This document shows, one piece after another, positions 14,117 to 24,982 of a stretch of DNA of 64,000 bases (position 1 is its first letter; each line of letters begins with the position of its first letter). The DNA comes from Dimorphilus gyrociliatus. Taxonomy: Eukaryota > Annelida > Polychaeta > Dinophilidae. The stretch spans positions 310,001 through 374,000 of the forward strand of contig CAJFCJ010000022.1 in assembly GCA_904063045.1 (NCBI GenBank), read 5' to 3'. Made by a program: the position numbers and the translations under genes. The notes below the pieces were generated by a model. That model saw only the letters and a program-made list of their open reading frames with translations, had not been told where the DNA came from and ran no database searches.

Positions 14117-15298
14117 ATGAACAACCGAGCAGTTTTTATTCGAATTTCTATTCTGATTTTCTTCTTCTTCTGCCTTCCTATCTATATTATAAAACAGAGT
14201 GGTCTCATCTCTACTCCTAATATAAAGCTGCTTAAAGAACCTAAAAATAAAATAGTACAACCAATTATCATTAAGCATTCCACTAACAAATTACAACCAG
14301 AATCAGACAAGTTAACACTTTCGGAAGAGTCGAAAAATGGCTACTTACCGAAACTTTTAGATGATGCCTTAAATAATCAGAATACATCAGGATTCCTTAT
14401 AGGAAATGCCACTTTCTTAAAATGGATGCCTTATGAAAGAGATGTAGAGTTACGAGTAATTGTTCTAGCTTATAATCGTCCAAAATCTTTGCTCAAGTGC
14501 CTTAAGAGTCTTTCAGCTGCTAATTATTTAAAAGATAAAGTTGCGATAGACGTTTGGATTGACAGGAATAAAAAAGATCAATCTGTTCATGAAGAAACGT
14601 TAAAAGCTGCCAAATCATTTGAATTTCCTCCGCATATCTCCTATAAAGTTAGAGTACAGGAACATCATAGGGGAATTCTTGGTCAATGGGTTAATACCTG
14701 GAGACCGGGAATCAACTCTAAAGAGGTAGGATTAATACTAGAAGATGATTTATCTGTATCAAGCATATTTTGGCTTTGGTTAAAAGCCGTCACTAGAAAA
14801 TATCGTTATAAAACTGATGTTAGCGGCTATAGCCTTTCTAAGCCATCAATGGCACACGCTCACGGTGGATTGTTATTTGTGCCCGACAATGCTTGGACCT
14901 ATATGTACAGATTAATATGCACGTGGTCTTTCTCACCTCATCCAGAGTCATGGAGAAACTTTCAAAAGAGTTTTTACATTTCAGAACATACAAAAGGATA
15001 TGAGCCACAAGTTTCTGGTGTCCTACCTTCCCAATGGTGGAAAGGTGAACAGAAAAAAGGAAAAGAGCGAGACTTGTGGGAGATGTGGCACATTGCATTT
15101 GCCCACGAAGCCAAACAGTTTACAGTTTTGTTAAATACACATCAGGAAGGTTTGTTGGCAGTAAATAGAAGAGAAGTAGGTTTACATGACAGTGGTGGTC
15201 AAGTAGAATCACTATGTAACGATTGGAATGATATGTTTGAGAAAATACCCGAGAAACCTATAAAATTAGATTATGATGGAACAATTATGAAAAATTAA
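14117..15298 (+). CDS. GT-A fold glycosyltransferase, type II membrane protein
   Basis: This is an intronless 393-aa frame. Residues 7-26 form a hydrophobic signal anchor after a short basic cytoplasmic end, followed by a polar stem to about residue 105, the layout of Golgi transferases. The catalytic region starts at about 111 with ELRVIVLAYNRP, the first strand of a nucleotide-sugar binding fold. Residues 206-214 (LILEDDLSV) carry EDD at 209-211, the metal/nucleotide-sugar DXD equivalent. This arrangement resembles GT2 and GT13/POMGnT families (GnT-I has VEDDLEVAPDFF at the matching place). The C-terminal half is Trp-rich, with WEMWHIAFAH at 321-330. Donor, acceptor and linkage cannot be told from sequence. 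The initiator is chosen because it opens directly into the anchor and TA repeats precede it. Membership of the GT-A superfamily is fairly sure; the exact family is not. Confidence 0.82.
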   Translation: MNNRAVFIRISILIFFFFCLPIYIIKQSGLISTPNIKLLKEPKNKIVQPIIIKHSTNKLQPESDKLTLSEESKNGYLPKLLDDALNNQNTSGFLIGNATFLKWMPYERDVELRVIVLAYNRPKSLLKCLKSLSAANYLKDKVAIDVWIDRNKKDQSVHEETLKAAKSFEFPPHISYKVRVQEHHRGILGQWVNTWRPGINSKEVGLILEDDLSVSSIFWLWLKAVTRKYRYKTDVSGYSLSKPSMAHAHGGLLFVPDNAWTYMYRLICTWSFSPHPESWRNFQKSFYISEHTKGYEPQVSGVLPSQWWKGEQKKGKERDLWEMWHIAFAHEAKQFTVLLNTHQEGLLAVNRREVGLHDSGGQVESLCNDWNDMFEKIPEKPIKLDYDGTIMKN

Positions 15299-16299
15299 TG
15301 AAATAGTAAAAGAATGACAAGACAGTGATATCTTTCTTCGATTTTTTGTTTTATGCCATCTGTACTCGTGTTTTTTAATACGTTTTTTCAACTTCTTTAT
15401 ATGCACAATATACGAAAAACGATGAGTATATAAAAGCAATACCGTTCAAACATAACTCTATAAAGTTAAGTACTTGTAAGAAACCAACACTATTGGCAAT
15501 GAATACGTCAAGGAATCTTTTACTGTTCTTTTTTTTATTAATAATTTATAGATTTATTACAAGTAAAAAACCTTCTATCGGAAGAAAATTGATAAAAAGA
15601 GTAGATGAAATCTTTCTTGAAGCTTTATATATAAATATTTATATATTCTAATATATACAGTATACTCTGTATATACAAAATAATAGAATAATAGAATTAT
15701 GTTTTGTTTATTATTTATGCAGAGTATTGCAAGAGGCCATTTCGTAAAATATATAAGTCCTCTGCAGTATCTTATTTCAATGCAAATAAGGTTGTACTCT
15801 CATTAATATTCTACATAGCATATGTTCTCCCTCTGCATAATCCTCTTAAATTACCCGGTCGCAGTACATTTTTGGCAATGAAGTCTTTCATTCAACTGAA
15901 ATCAATAAAATTGTCGAGCTTGTTTATTAGGCCCATTTCATATACAAATCCAGGAGGAATTCTCATGCGCTTATAAATTATTGCCATTCATCTGGAAGAG
16001 TAAACAAGTGCAAATGAATAACGGATCCTTCCTTCTCTTCCTCTTCCTCTTCTTAACCTCCTTTTTTTCTAAGAAATTCTCCAACTTCGAATAAAACATT
16101 CTTTATTAATCACATTAATTTCTTATAATTCATTTATTATTTACCCCCCTTCTAATGAGTTCTCTCCTCTTTATCATATAAAATTTAAAGAAACGTCTTG
16201 CTCTTCGCCTTCTTCTACATTTATTTGATATATTTAGTTATACTTTTATTAGGTCCTTTCTCTCTCATTTTGATGCAATGCGGTACTCTGAAACTTGAC

Positions 16300-16620
16300 A
16301 CTTTTTGTCGCGTCAGTCACCTGACTGTTAATTTATTGTTTTGATGAGGGATTTGTAATTCCCCATTGCGTGACGTAAATTTTTGCTATGGAACATTTTA
16401 GCTTAATACAGAACTTGTCAGCTTTTTTACACAGATGTATAAAAAGGACATGTCACGTAATGTAACGAAGAGAGGCAATGCAAGTTACGTTTACTCTATA
16501 ATTGCCTTAAATTACTAATGCACTAAAATGAGGAAAAGCCGCTGGCATGGTATATTTATTAGATATGATCACGTGATAGTTAATTGGGCTGTATTCTTCC
16601 ACAAGGGGAATTTTTGCTAT
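16300..16620. promoter_or_regulatory. candidate regulatory cluster of CRE/E-box-like sites
   Basis: Within 320 bp there are GTCAGTCACCTGACTG (an E-box inside a longer palindrome, about 16312), TGACGTAA (about 16371, CRE-like), TCACGTAATG (about 16453) and GATCACGTGATAG (about 16567, a perfect CACGTG palindrome). This density of palindromic CRE/E-box/bZIP-type sites stands out in the AT-rich surroundings. The sites are seen directly; enhancer function is inference. Confidence 0.3.
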
Positions 16621-18779
16621 AATCACGAACAATTACGAGTGATAAGAGGGTGATAATGTTTTCCGTTCTACTAATAATAAAATAGGCGACAGCTAATGTC
16701 AATAATAACTTAATTCCTTTTAAACAAGAAGGAATAAGAGAAAACAAAGATGCTACTCTTTTTCCCTGTCTAATTTTAATAAAAGACTAATTAAATGCTT
16801 ATTCGACCATTGTCTTCTTTATCAGTTTTATGCACCCTTTGTCCTTTTTCAATTATTAACTCGAAAATTTAATTATTTCTCGATTAGCATTAGAACGCGA
16901 CAAGCTTTTCCCCGGACTCTATCTATGAATATTTCCTAGCCTCCAAGCTTACTTTATCTCGATATGCAGTAGCTTTATACCATATTCGGTAACGATTATC
17001 GTAAAAACCCTATAATTACGGAGAGAATCTAATAAATATCATAAAAAAACTCAATCAATTCATACTGCAAAATAGGAGAGAGTGCGTGGAAAGGGCGCGA
17101 GTACTTAGCGGGCGAGAGTAGCCCATCCTGTTAGCTATTCACAAAGTTGATAATTTGGGAATTTTTCCTACAACATAAGCGGAAGCGCTTGAGCTGATAT
17201 AGACGAACGTAGAGGGGATAAGAATAATTAGAGTGAATACTCTTTATTATTATATAATCTACGAAGAAATATGGAATCATGGGAGAATAGAAACTGATTA
17301 ACGTGACGAATAGAGAACGGGAAGGGGGAGGGGAGAGGATATAAAGAGAGAGCAGGGTGAGGGGAAAAGTGCAGGACAGTTGGGAGAGGAAGATAGAGGA
17401 TTGCAAAAGGGATTTAATATATAAGTAAGATAACCTCAAATAATTCGAATCTCTTATGATGACGTATAATAGATTATACAAACAACTTTTGCTGACCGAA
17501 TGATCAACAAAAGCCTAAATTAATAATTGAATTTCAATTTCAATTACTCTTCAAAGATTTTTTCATTTGTTAGAGTTGCAATATTTGTAAATCTAAATGT
17601 AAAATTTTTCCTTCTTTCCGAGAGCAGAGGAGGAAGAAAGAAAGAAAGAGAGAGAGGGAGAGTCAACTATTGAATTTAAATCGATAGGTATTATTTCATA
17701 AATTATACATTGAACAGTTCTCAGCTTAACCAAGGGATTTTTTTATGTTTTATTACAAAATAATAAAAATGATCTCTGGTTAGTTTGTGTTGAGTTTTTC
17801 TAATAAATAATCCATGTTTTATTGCCTTTTGTATTAGTATTTTTACTTTCATGTATTATGTAGGAAGTTAATTCGACACCTTTAAAAAGTTAATTAGGTC
17901 TTTTTGTTCATTGCCTTTGCATTTCAAGGAAATTCACAAGCTTGAAAATAATGTCGAGGTTAATTGATTCAGACGTTATTGAATCAGGTAAAGCGCCAGT
18001 TGGGAAGATTTATGATTCAACGTTCAGATTTGTTAGAAAGCTAATATTTCACTAGAAAGATTTTTAATTGAGCAGTACTAACAGTAATAAAATAATTTAT
18101 AACATCAGAATATATGGCAGGAGTTTAATTGATTAAATGCCGATAATTTTCCCAACTTCAACCTTTACATGAAATTAGACTTAAAAGGTGAAAACTCAGT
18201 TGTAAGGCTTATTACACAGTGATAAAGTGCTATTTACTGTTTGTGTCTAGGAAACAAATAAGCTTGTTATTATCGCCTGACTATGGCATTTTAATAGAAA
18301 AGAGAGAGGAGAGAAAGAGGTACAAAAAAAAATATTCTCACGCTTTCTTTTGTAATAGTATAAAGAGAGGGAAAAAATTCTAACAATTATGTAAATTTTT
18401 AACTCAACCGGAAAGCGTATGGCTTTAGCTTAAGCTGCGAAAAATCTTTCAGGGAGAAAAAAGGGAAAGAGGGATCTTTAAATATTGTAAAAAGAATTTT
18501 TTTTCCTATTTTTCTTTATAAAGGAAAAGCAGTATTCTCTGAGGCCTAAGATCAATCAATAAAAAGATTGAAATGATACTCTGCAAAAGAGGGAAATATC
18601 TTATAAGGAGCGATGAAATATCCAGCTAGAAAATTTATTTGATAGTCTAAGTTCATGGGTCACACGAATGAAATATTCAAGTTGTTTTGCTTGTCTATGA
18701 ATAGCTCTTCTTATCTCTTTTTCCAGAAGTCATTAATATCTACCAGAAGATGGAATAATCATCTAGTTGACTAAAATGT

Positions 18780-19080
18780 CGCCAAAAAGAGGAATACACT
18801 CCGGAATGACAGCCGAAGGCTTCACCCATCCCCGGACACTCATTAGACGCCTCCCGAAATTCCTAGAATATATAATGAAGCCAGTTGTAAGGCGCGTTGA
18901 GCATCCACGAAACAGATAGTGGCGTCTGGCATTTATGAATATTTGATGGAGAACGCATTACGGTCAATAGACGAAGAATGTGCGACAAACTAGTTTGGCC
19001 ACGACGCTTTGCAATAGCCGGCTGGAAACTGACCGGAATATCGAATGAAGCGTCTATTGTTCGCTTTTAGACGCCTAGCC
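18780..19080. other. GC-richer unique island
   Basis: About 300 bp of higher-complexity sequence, visibly richer in G+C than its flanks, with no open frame. It carries the direct repeat TTAGACGCCT near 18843 and 19070 and the related inverted GGCGTCT near 18922. It could be a conserved noncoding element, a noncoding RNA exon or an old non-autonomous element. The sequence alone does not decide. Confidence 0.35.
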
Positions 19081-19699
19081 TTATTCGATTTGCTTTATTT
19101 CATTTAGATGGAATGCCGCTTTCATTTAGTGACCTTTATATTTTAGATTATGTAAAAGAAATAAATTTCTCTCAATTATTCTCTTTGTCTCCCTTTAATG
19201 ACAATCACATTTGCTCTTTTTCCCACTCGGCATCTCACTCTTTCTCTTTCTTCTTACAGATGATTTCAGCCTATACAACGACAATATCAGTAAAGAAAGG
19301 ACAGCCAACTTTAATAATCTTTCCTCTAAGAAGTCTGCAAATAGAATACTATTTCCTTTTATTTCACTATAAAAATATACTAACGCCACCTATTGATACT
19401 ACGATAAATATGTTTAAAGGTGTTTCTACTTATCCTACCAAAATGAAGAAACGTAAAGTTAATCACCATAAAGGAAATTTTCTCCTTTGAAATTCAGCCT
19501 AAAGAAGTTGTTGAAATATTAGAAGTGATTTTTAGGCTAAATAATCAAGAGCTTGGTAGTCTAATTGATCTTTGACAAACAAACGTTGACATCCTGAAGA
19601 GAAATGCTGCCAGTAATAAAATTTTTACATGAGAAAGGAGCTATTTGTTTATTAGTAATTTTTTTTATATAGTTAGGCGAGCAAATTAATTAAATATGA

Positions 19700-19820
19700 T
19701 TATGAGAGGCAGAGAGAAAGAGAGAGAGATATATATATAGACAGACAGAGACAGAGAGGGCGATAGAGAACTGGAGAGATAGAGGGAGAGACAGAGACAG
19801 AGAGAGAGAGAGAGAGTGAA
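19700..19820. repeat. GA/GACA compound microsatellite
   Basis: Purine-rich repeat made of GAGA, GACAGA and AGAGAT units with a short TA run embedded near 19728. Confidence 0.9.
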
Positions 19821-21410
19821 AGAAGGAGATTTATGTCCACATTGTATATTTCCGCTTAAACAGTTTTTTAATCTTTGTATTTGCTTTTTGTAAATAAAAG
19901 ATCAAATCTCTTCAATTAGTAATTAAGGAAGGGAGTTATTAAACTTTCCAGTCCGAATCAGTATCAAATATCAATAAATTTTTTACTGTTTTTCTATTTG
20001 ATTGAATAAATATTGGACAGGGAAATATTGTAAAACTTCAATAAATGCATGTCAAGCCTTTGAAACATCATGAAAGAAAATTAATCACGTACTAATCTTC
20101 TTAATATTTTTTAGCTTGTAATTCGTTAAAATACAATAATACAGTTTTTATACTATAAAGAAAAAAACTAATAACAATAATAGTAATAATAAAAACGACT
20201 AACGCCTTTTATCCAGATTGTTAAGAACTGAAAGATTTACAGACTCACTTGGGCGTTAAACGTCACAATTTATAAGAGCTTTTCATCAGGATTTTTCAAA
20301 GGTTTCTTGAGATGAATCTGATAAAAAGAAATATTCTGCTCGAAAAGAAAAAAAATGGAAATAAATTATTCTAATGACCAATCAACTATTGGTTTCCTCG
20401 ACTAATTTGATTGTTTAGAATGAATTTGTGACTTGTGGTTTTTCATTAGGCACACATTTCCGCTGTGTTTTACTCACAATATGGCTAAGCTACATCTGTT
20501 GACGTTTAATATCTGTTGTGTAAACACTCTACAATATAACTAGAGAATTTATCGTTTCTGAGTAAAGGTTGTTTATAGGAAATTAGATACATAAAACAAT
20601 TCTCTTTGTCTCACTTGCCCTACCGGGGGAAATTTTCTCGTAACAAAGGAGAAAATATTCTCCCTTTTTCTCATTAGCCGTCTCAAGATACGTAACATTA
20701 GGGCTATTAGCTAATTAGCTGTTTTAATAATATATATTGACTATAAAACAGATATGCGAAGGGATAAGAGTTCAATTTGTATATATACAGAACAAGTAGC
20801 ATATTTTCATTGTTACTAAAAAAAACAACAACTATTGAAGCAATTTTGCACGTTTCTTTCACCAATTATGAGTAATTGCTTTGCTTTTCTTTTCCAAATG
20901 AGTTCTCTATCTGTTTTTAAACCTCATCATCTAATAAAGAGATCTTTTGTCTCACAGAGTCATCAATCTGCTTTTAGGCAGCTTTCACTATCAACAAAAC
21001 TAACATAAAAATTCTTTTTCCCACTTATAACAAATAGAGCATTTAAAATTAATTTACCAGTTTAGCATCACCAATTGCTTTTGCTGCACGACTTTGAGAA
21101 AAAATAACAAATTGCCTTGTTAGAAGATAATTTAAAACAGTAGATGGCGTAGTATATTATATATATACAATATATATACGTATTATCCAATAACGATTCT
21201 ATAAAAAGTGTTTACTTAACGATTATCTTTTTTACATTAAAACCAATGCAAGATCCGTATAGAAAGCCCCGAAAATATCTACCGAATTAGTAGAAAATAT
21301 ATAAATAGGAGAAAAAAATGGGACTGGGAAATAAAACAAAATAACTCAATATGTCTCTCTTTATTCCAGTAAAGAATTAGGGTTTGTGTGAGAGAAAGTA
21401 GAGAGGAAAA

Positions 21411-21433
21411 AAAGAGAGAGAGAGAGAGAGAGA
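21411..21433. repeat. GA dinucleotide microsatellite
   Basis: Pure GA run inside a longer purine-rich tract (about 21388-21560). Confidence 0.9.
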
Positions 21434-21812
21434 AAGTGAGGGAGGAGCAAAACAGAGTAACTACGATGGAAAGAGAGCAAAAAGCAATTAAGAAAAAGAG
21501 CTGGTAGACGAAAAGAAGAAAAGGTTGAAAGAAGGAGTGAAAAAGACGAAAAGTTACTTTTTTATATAGTTAATCTAACGACAGAGGATTTGTATGCAAT
21601 TAAGTTGTTTTTGTTGTATAGATAATTTTCTTCCTTGATATCTTTTCGAAAGAAGAAAATACATAAAGAAAATAAAACACAAAATAATCAAATTGACATT
21701 GAAATTTAAAGAAAAGAATAAAACACAACAACAGCAATTTACTATGGATTGAGTAAAGATCAAAACGAAAATAAATTAAATATTAGATTAATAAGAGACT
21801 GAAAATCAATAA

Positions 21813-23897
21813 TTAATAATTAAATAAGCTAACATTCTCCATCATTTTTTGTAGGTAACGTTTAAGTAAACTTAGCAAAAGATAGCCACGACTCTGATTT
21901 ACACTCAAATCTGGATCTCTACCGCAATCAGCATAATTTGGTGGATCCAACAAATATCTATCCTTATCGGACACATATAATATCAGGTGACAAATAACTA
22001 GATAATTAACACCATTTCTTCCGTTTAATTTTTCTAATTTTGCTGACATGTTTGCGAAGGGAGAATCCTCGTATTTGCTATGGTGATCGTGATGGGCTTG
22101 AAGCCAGGCAGCTATGGCGCTCATACCTTTATGAATACTGTGAATATGTCCTTTGTTTTTTGGAGAATCAATTAGCTATGAAGGTAAATTGAAAACTCAA
22201 TAGAAAATAGCTAAAAATAACTCAAATTATTCTTGATATTTACTTTCCTAAATTGTTCGTCGATATCTCTGTATCTAGGAATATATTTTAGATAATAAGT
22301 AGAATTGCAGTTTGGATGGGCGATTGCAGAGCAGCCATTATCACCTTCTAGACAAGCGTTCAATCTTTTCAAATCAATTAGCCCCTTCTGTTGGAGAAAA
22401 GAAACTTGAATTTAGTTTTTTAATTTTTTCAATATGTGTCATCTCTCTCTCTCTCTCTCTCCCTTTCTCTCTTGCTCTCTTTCATTTCGTTAAGAATTAT
22501 CGCATCTCATAGATCACTCGAATGGCAAGTGAAAATAACAGTTAACTATAGTGAATTGATATGTATCGAGTACATTTTCATTCAGTTTTTAAATCTTATT
22601 TATTGCATTTCGAGTTGTTTCCTTTTTAATTATTTTAGTAAATACTACCCGTAATAAACATACACTTTCAAAAGTAAGATAATAATCCTATCTTCTATCA
22701 GAATTTTTCCTCTAGAGTTTTCTCTTAATCCTATAGAGTACAGAACGAAAAAAATGACTATTGCCGCTAAGATAGAAGATGACAAGGGTAGCCGAACCCG
22801 CACACTTTCAATAATCTGACAAGACATAATCAATAGATTCTTATCGCTTAAACTGTACATTATCTTATTATTTATTAGTAAATGTCTATCAGTAAGGAAT
22901 ATCATCTCCCTCAAAAAGGAATCAGCGTCTCGCTAATTTCACCTATAGATGGCGATGAAATCTTGTACAGTTAACTATTTATAGTTTCGCCATCTATGTT
23001 ATTTTATGTAGAAACATAAGAAATAAAGGAAAAAGGAGAATACGTTAAAGCAGTAAGAATGTTATAATAAGAATTACTTATATGTTTAATTAATTAAACT
23101 AGATTAAATTGTTTAAAGTTGTATTATAGTGGAATAATACATTTCGCAGAGAGTCTTTAGGAGAAGTAATAATAGCGTTTTTTTTTGGAGCATTTTCTTG
23201 GATTATAGCTTAATTATCATTTATTCTCTCCTTATCCATTTATTCATTCGTTCATTCATTCATGCAATTCATTCATTCTTTCATTCTAATCAAAGTTTTT
23301 TAGTTTTCAAAAGTTGAAAACTTTTCTTAAATCTCTTTTAATTGTTGAAAAGAGACTGCTTATTCTAAATGTAATCGTTGTTTTTCTATTAAAAACACGT
23401 TTTAATATTTGTATAGAACACCTATAAATTTCCTTTATATCACTTTTCAGAGGAGGCGAAAAACGATTTAATAAATTTATAACAAACAAGAAATATACAT
23501 AAGAAGGATTATACGTACCGAGCCTGCTAACTGTTTAGAGAAAGAGAGTTGAAAAAGATGCATTAGGTGAATGGTTAAAGAAGAAAGAAAGAGTAAAAAG
23601 TATCTATTAACTAATTTATATGTAGATAGAGTAGTTTAAAACACTCACGTAGGCTTCCAAAGAAGTCTCCACAGACTTCATTACACTTTCTATATTACCA
23701 GTCATATTTACATTACTTGTATCTGGAGTATGGGGCTTGAAAAGACGAATTTTTGACGGAATGTCGCAGGGACATTGCCATTGACTGTGGCAGTATAAAC
23801 TTCTGCTAGGGTCAATGTCAATCCTGGACGGAAGCTTTTCCAAAGCAAAGCTTCCACCACTCGACAAAATCAGGTAAAGAACAACGAAGGTGCGCAT
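21813..23897 (-). CDS. secreted protein of unknown family, three exons
   Basis: Assembled on the minus strand as exons 23897-23649, 22387-22244 and 22175-21813 (251 aa plus stop). All junctions are phase 0, with donors GTGAGT and GTAAAT and acceptors CCAACAG and TTCATAG. The ATG opens into a clear signal peptide (MRTFVVLYLILSSGGSFA), so the product should enter the secretory pathway. The mature part has cysteine groups CHSQWQCPC and CLEGDNGC, several N-glycosylation sequons (NMT, NST) and His-rich HDHH, with amphipathic helices in the last exon ending LLLSLLKRYLQ. I do not recognise the family. A helical secreted ligand or an enzyme-inhibitor-like protein are possibilities without direct support. 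The 68-bp second intron matches the intron sizes of neighbouring genes. Confidence 0.72.
22388..23648 (-). other. long first intron of the secreted-protein gene
   Basis: This 1.26-kb intron contains a CT repeat at 22441-22462, a CATT/CATTCATT-rich stretch at 23220-23285, and an 11-bp perfect inverted repeat at 22945-22955 and 22987-22997 described separately. No additional exon is needed for phase. Confidence 0.6.
22945..22997. promoter_or_regulatory. inverted pair of CTCF-like motifs
   Basis: ATAGATGGCGA at 22945-22955 and its exact reverse complement TCGCCATCTAT at 22987-22997 are separated by 31 nt. Each arm contains the TAGATGGCG core seen elsewhere in the window. The arrangement is either a convergent binding-site pair or a hairpin stem. 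Confidence 0.35.
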
Positions 23898-24982
23898 ATT
23901 GTGCTTCTTCGATTAAAAGATGCACATTCTGTCTCTTTTATTGCATTTCCAACCTATGAATATGAGTCGCCACTAGTCGAATAAACAGTAATTTTTTGTG
24001 TGGGAAGTAAAAAGTTAATAACCATCAAGTTCGACCCAACGCTTATTGAAATATCTTTTCTGAAAGTTCAAATCCCTCTTTTTAGAATAAATAATAGTAT
24101 ATCTCTTAAATTTATAATTTGTTTACAGGAACAGGGTAAAATTTCCTTTCCTAGTATAATCAACATAAATAAAATTCCTCAGGTAACAACTTAACACCAA
24201 ACCCAATAAAACAATTAATTTTCTTTTATAACTTTTATTTACAAGAAGGAAAAAATAAGAGACGTTTGGTTAGTTTGTATTCTTTTTTTTTCTTTATAAA
24301 TACAGAGGGTTTTTTCTTTTTTACGCACTCTTTTCCGGAAGTAATATTTACATAATATTATTAATAATCGTTTTATGACTATTTAAAGACAGTATAATGA
24401 TAAATGAAAAAACAAGGAAGGATCTGGAAAACGTATCGAATAGTGAAGATTTCGAATGAAATACTCTTGTTAACTTTTATATCTCGATAAGAAATATGAA
24501 ATGTTTTAAATTGTAACATTCGACTGATACTTTTTAAGAAAGTATAGTTGTGTTTTTATTTTTCTTTACTATTAAAAGCTTCATTCAAAGTTGGCCAATT
24601 TTAGATTAGATGACTTGACTTTTAATCGATTTTTAGGATAAATTTTCATTAGCTCTTTTATTCTATTGTCAACTTCAGATAATTAAAGTATAAAAAAGTT
24701 TTGATTGTATATCTTTTATATTTGTTGAAAATGAAACATTCTACTGTTATCTTGTAAAAATTATTAGATAATTTAATGATAAATCGTCTCCGATTACATA
24801 GGTGGCGTAGCTTATTTACAAGTTCAACAAATGAACGGATAATCTCTTGAACATAGCTGAAGGGATTTCTTGAATGAAGCACGAAATATTTGTGAATGTG
24901 GATTATTGAACGCCAGCCGTTCAATAGAACCGGCTCAATTGTCAACACAGTTGCTAACTGTTCGTGTTAGTAGCAGAATAAA
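23898..24982. promoter_or_regulatory. shared divergent promoter interval
   Basis: The interval separates the minus-strand secreted-protein gene (ATG 23897) from the plus-strand repeat-protein gene (ATG 24983), so it is 5' to both. It holds a CTCF-like ATAGGTGGCGTAG at 24798-24810 and no supported exon. A tRNA-like box at about 24066 lacks a partner. Confidence 0.45.
24798..24810 (+). promoter_or_regulatory. CTCF-like motif
   Basis: ATAGGTGGCGTAG, about 175 bp upstream of the start codon of the large repeat-protein gene. Same core as at 9359, 21141 and 48139. Confidence 0.35.

Larger units (their letters stand above)
15299..21812. other. gene-poor intergenic region
   Basis: No convincing exon was found. 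The open frames here (for example near 15.7, 17.3 and 19.2 kb) lack domain character and start in repeats. Visible structure includes a purine-only G-rich stretch at 17315-17400, a GA/GACA repeat at 19710-19820, a GA repeat at 21411-21433, a cluster of transcription-factor-like palindromes at 16300-16620 and a GC-richer island at 18780-19080. Confidence 0.55.

Noticed and set aside
17131-17481. 116-aa open frame on the minus strand
   Set aside because: Crosses a homopurine tract, low complexity, no homology recognised.
19113-19490. 125-aa open frame on the plus strand
   Set aside because: Ser/Phe/Leu-rich with no recognisable motif; adjacent CTCF-like site and repeats suggest noncoding DNA.
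24030-24080. tRNA B-box-like strings AAGTTCGACCC and AGTTCAAATCCC
   Set aside because: No matching A box, no acceptor stem and no cloverleaf could be drawn.
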